Part shown: piece by piece, positions 61,719-64,000 of the stretch
How positions within the stretch are numbered: the first letter of the stretch is position 1
Layout: each line of letters opens with the position of its first letter
Assembly: GCA_018241685.1 (NCBI GenBank)
Contig: JAFEDJ010000021.1
Location: 1-64,000, forward strand
Reading direction: 5' to 3'
From: Pseudomonadota bacterium
GTDB lineage: Bacteria > Pseudomonadota > Gammaproteobacteria > Burkholderiales > Rhodocyclaceae
Length of the DNA stretch: 64,000 nt
Made by a program: the position numbers and the translations under genes
Notes under the pieces: generated by a model
Databases searched by the model: none
Told to the model about the DNA's origin: nothing
Seen by the model: the letters and a program-made list of their open reading frames with translations, nothing else

Positions 61719-64000
61719 TTACATGCTGCGGCGGTACTGGCCGCCCACTTGGTACAGGGCACCGGTGATCTGGCCGAGGGAGCAGTATTTCACCGCCTCC
61801 ACCAGCACTGCGAAGACGTTGCCGTTCTCGATGACGGTCTGCTTGAGCTTGGCCAGCCACTTGGGCGCTTCCTCGGCGTTGCGGGCCTGGAAGTCGGCCA
61901 GGCGGGTGAGCTGGCTCTGCTTCTCGTCCTCGGAGGAACGGGCCAGCTCGATTTCCTGCTGAGCCATGCCCTTCGGGTTAAGGAAGGTATTCACGCCGAT
62001 GATCGGGTAGGAGCCGTCGTGCTTCTTGTGCTCGTAGTACAGCGACTCTTCCTGGATCTTGCCGCGCTGGAAGCCGGTTTCCATCGCGCCGAGCACGCCA
62101 CCGCGGGAGCTGATGGCTTCGAACTCCTTGAGCACCGCCTCTTCGACCAAGTCAGTGAGCTCTTCGATGATGAAGGCGCCCTGGTTCGGGTTCTCGTTCT
62201 TGGCGAGGCCCCATTCGCGGTTGATGATCAGCTGGATCGCCATCGCGCGGCGCACCGATTCCTCGGTCGGCGTGGTGATCGCCTCGTCGTAGGCGTTGGT
62301 GTGCAGCGAATTGCAGTTGTCGTAGATGGCGATCAGCGCCTGCAGCGTGGTGCGGATGTCGTTGAAGTCCATCTCCTGGGCGTGCAGCGAGCGGCCGGAG
62401 GTCTGGACGTGGTACTTCAGCTTCTGGCTGCGCTCGTTGGCGCCGTACTTGTTCTTCATCGCCACAGCCCAGATGCGGCGGGCGACGCGGCCGATCACCG
62501 AGTATTCCGGATCCATGCCGTTGCTGAAGAAGAAGGACAGGTTCGGCGCGAAATCGTCGATATGCATGCCGCGGGCCAGGTAGCTTTCCACGTAGGTGAA
62601 GCCATTGGACAGCGTGAAGGCGAGCTGGCTGATCGGGTTCGCACCGGCTTCGGCAATGTGGTAGCCGGAGATCGACACCGAGTAGAAGTTCTGCACCTTG
62701 TTATGGACGAAGAACTCCTGGATGTCGCCCATCATCTTCAGCGCGAACTCGGTGCTGAAGATGCAGGTGTTCTGGCCCTGGTCCTCCTTCAGGATGTCGG
62801 CCTGCACGGTACCGCGCACGCTGGCCAGCACCCATTCGCGGATTTTGTCGGCTTCCTCTTCGGTCGGCTCACGGTCGTTCTGGGCCTTGAATTTGGCCAG
62901 TTGCTGGGCCAGCGCGGTGTTGAAGAACATCGCCAGGATGATCGGCGCCGGGCCGTTGATGGTCATCGACACGGAGGTGGTCGGGTTGACCAGGTCGAAG
63001 CCGTCGTACAGCACCTTCATGTCGTCCAGCGTGGCGATGGACACGCCGGAGTTGCCGATCTTGCCGTAGATGTCCGGACGCGGATCCGGGTCGCAGCCGT
63101 ACAGCGTCACCGAGTCGAAGGCGGTGGAGAGGCGGTGCGCCGGCATGCCTTCGGACACCTTCTTGAAGCGGCGGTTGGTGCGGAAGGCGTCGCCTTCGCC
63201 GGCAAACATGCGGGTCGGGTCCTCGCCCTCGCGCTTGAAGGCGAACACGCCGGCGGTGTAGGGGAAGGAGCCGGGGACGTTTTCCTTCATCAGGAACTTG
63301 AGGGTCTCGCCGTCATCCTCGAAGCGCGGCAGGGACACCTTGCGGATCTTGGTGCCGGACAGGGATTCGCTGGTCAGCTGGGTGCGGATCTCCTTGTCGC
63401 GGATCTTCACCACGTACTCGTCGGCAGCGTACAGCTCGACGGTCTTCGGCCACATGTCGAGAAGCTTCCTGGAGGTGCCGGTCAGCTCACCGTCCTTCCA
63501 CTCGATGAGCTCATCGAAGCTGCCCGCGTCCTTCTTGCAGCCTTCGAAGAGCTGTTTGGAAATGCGCAGGGCCTGGCGCTCGCGGGCCACCTTGGCCTGG
63601 TCGGCAGTGTGCTTGTGGTAGCCGCGCACGGAATCGGCGATCTCGGCCAGGTAGCGGGCGCGCTCGGCCGGAACGATGGCACGGCCACGGCTGGAGGCCT
63701 TGACGCTGACCAGCGGCAGCTTGGGCGCGGCCAGCTTGAGGCCCTTGGCGGACAGCACCGGGGCGATGGCCTGGTACAGCGCGGTGACGCCGTCGTCGTT
63801 GAAGCGGGCGGCCATGGTGCCGAACACCGGCATCTGCTCGGTGGCCGTGGAGAACAGCTCGCGGTTGCGCTGGTACTGCTTGCGCACGTCGCGCAGCGCA
63901 TCCTCGGCGCCCTTGCGGTCGAACTTGTTGATCGCCACGAAATCGGCGAAGTCGAGCATGTCGATCTTCTCGAGCTGGCTGGCGGCGCCGAACTCGGGGG
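61719..64000 (-). CDS. icmF: Fused isobutyryl-CoA mutase IcmF, 5'-truncated by the window edge
   Basis: About 760 C-terminal residues of a protein usually near 1090 long are visible; the N-terminal B12-binding domain and start of the G-protein domain lie beyond base 64000. The visible part begins with the end of the MeaB-like GTPase, with guanine-specificity motif NKFDRKG, then a linker helix region. The methylmalonyl-CoA-mutase-type catalytic domain follows ([39 protein letters not shown] and [21 protein letters not shown]). It ends [12 protein letters not shown]. It interconverts isobutyryl- and n-butyryl-CoA (or isovaleryl/pivalyl-CoA) with adenosylcobalamin. No internal defect was seen. 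Confidence 0.95.
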   Translation of the reverse strand, partial: PEFGAASQLEKIDMLDFADFVAINKFDRKGAEDALRDVRKQYQRNRELFSTATEQMPVFGTMAARFNDDGVTALYQAIAPVLSAKGLKLAAPKLPLVSVKASSRGRAIVPAERARYLAEIADSVRGYHKHTADQAKVARERQALRISKQLFEGCKKDAGSFDELIEWKDGELTGTSRKLLDMWPKTVELYAADEYVVKIRDKEIRTQLTSESLSGTKIRKVSLPRFEDDGETLKFLMKENVPGSFPYTAGVFAFKREGEDPTRMFAGEGDAFRTNRRFKKVSEGMPAHRLSTAFDSVTLYGCDPDPRPDIYGKIGNSGVSIATLDDMKVLYDGFDLVNPTTSVSMTINGPAPIILAMFFNTALAQQLAKFKAQNDREPTEEEADKIREWVLASVRGTVQADILKEDQGQNTCIFSTEFALKMMGDIQEFFVHNKVQNFYSVSISGYHIAEAGANPISQLAFTLSNGFTYVESYLARGMHIDDFAPNLSFFFSNGMDPEYSVIGRVARRIWAVAMKNKYGANERSQKLKYHVQTSGRSLHAQEMDFNDIRTTLQALIAIYDNCNSLHTNAYDEAITTPTEESVRRAMAIQLIINREWGLAKNENPNQGAFIIEELTDLVEEAVLKEFEAISSRGGVLGAMETGFQRGKIQEESLYYEHKKHDGSYPIIGVNTFLNPKGMAQQEIELARSSEDEKQSQLTRLADFQARNAEEAPKWLAKLKQTVIENGNVFAVLVEAVKYCSLGQITGALYQVGGQYRRSM

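Overview
The window is a GC-rich, densely packed chromosomal segment of a betaproteobacterium. The best fit is the Rhodocyclales (Azospira/Dechloromonas/Thauera/Azoarcus-like). The evidence is the combination of PhaM and PHB-depolymerase genes, an IcmF-type fused acyl-CoA mutase, a DUF485/ActP acetate permease, HrcA/CIRCE-controlled groESL and many two-component and c-di-GMP proteins. The species cannot be fixed from sequence alone. I see no prophage, insertion sequence, integron or CRISPR array. Genes sit on both strands in short operons.

Layout. 1-3171 (+): end of thiC, a DUF6394 membrane protein with a TrkA-N ion channel, a VanZ-like protein and a cupin. 3282-5150: a small secreted protein (-) opposite a GH19 muramidase/chitinase-like enzyme and a VOC protein (+). 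5260-12226 (-): tRNA-Phe(GAA) with a consensus sigma-70 promoter, a TctDE/QseBC-like two-component pair, DUF485-actP, and groES-groL behind a perfect CIRCE operator. 12527-20172 (+): a CzcCBA-type heavy-metal RND efflux operon followed by its own OmpR/EnvZ-type pair. 20385-23267 (+): an AIM24-like protein, an M48 metalloprotease, the two ends of a deleted amidohydrolase gene, and a DUF3334 protein with a CheC/CheX-like phosphatase signature.

23277-28823: an isoquinoline-1-oxidoreductase-like molybdenum hydroxylase (small and large subunits) with XdhC-like and MobA/MocA-like maturation genes, divergent from an AraC-family regulator. 28839-34567 (-): DUF2252, a secreted unknown, a 5'-nucleotidase lipoprotein and an atypical FeoB. 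34751-38838: a NarL-type regulator divergent from a periplasmic ABC-substrate-like protein and a hybrid histidine kinase, probably one signalling system. 38906-48713: PhaM, an AEC permease, then an acyl-CoA-ligase/Liv-type ABC transporter/phenylacetate-CoA-ligase-like cluster. 48887-53155 (-): a diguanylate cyclase, a stand-alone CCA-type HD protein lacking its HD residues, a small secreted protein and a secreted zincin-like protein.

53273-54876 (+): DUF2167 and an M50 site-2-protease-like protein. 54886-56232 (-): a deoxyribosyltransferase-like/TPR protein resembling the N-terminal half of eukaryotic ASK kinases. 56517-58137 (+): a PHB depolymerase and a phasin-like protein. 58241-61510 (-): a five-PAS GGDEF-EAL protein. 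61719-64000 (-): the C-terminal two thirds of IcmF.

The most unusual items are the deoxyribosyltransferase-like/TPR protein, DUF3334 with its near-CheX motif, the degenerate CCA-HD protein, the FeoB with eroded G-protein motifs, the three-part sensor at 34751-38838 and the deletion scar at 22359-22521. No single stretch is a clear new multi-gene system. Function statements are from recognition of sequence motifs by eye; no database search was possible.
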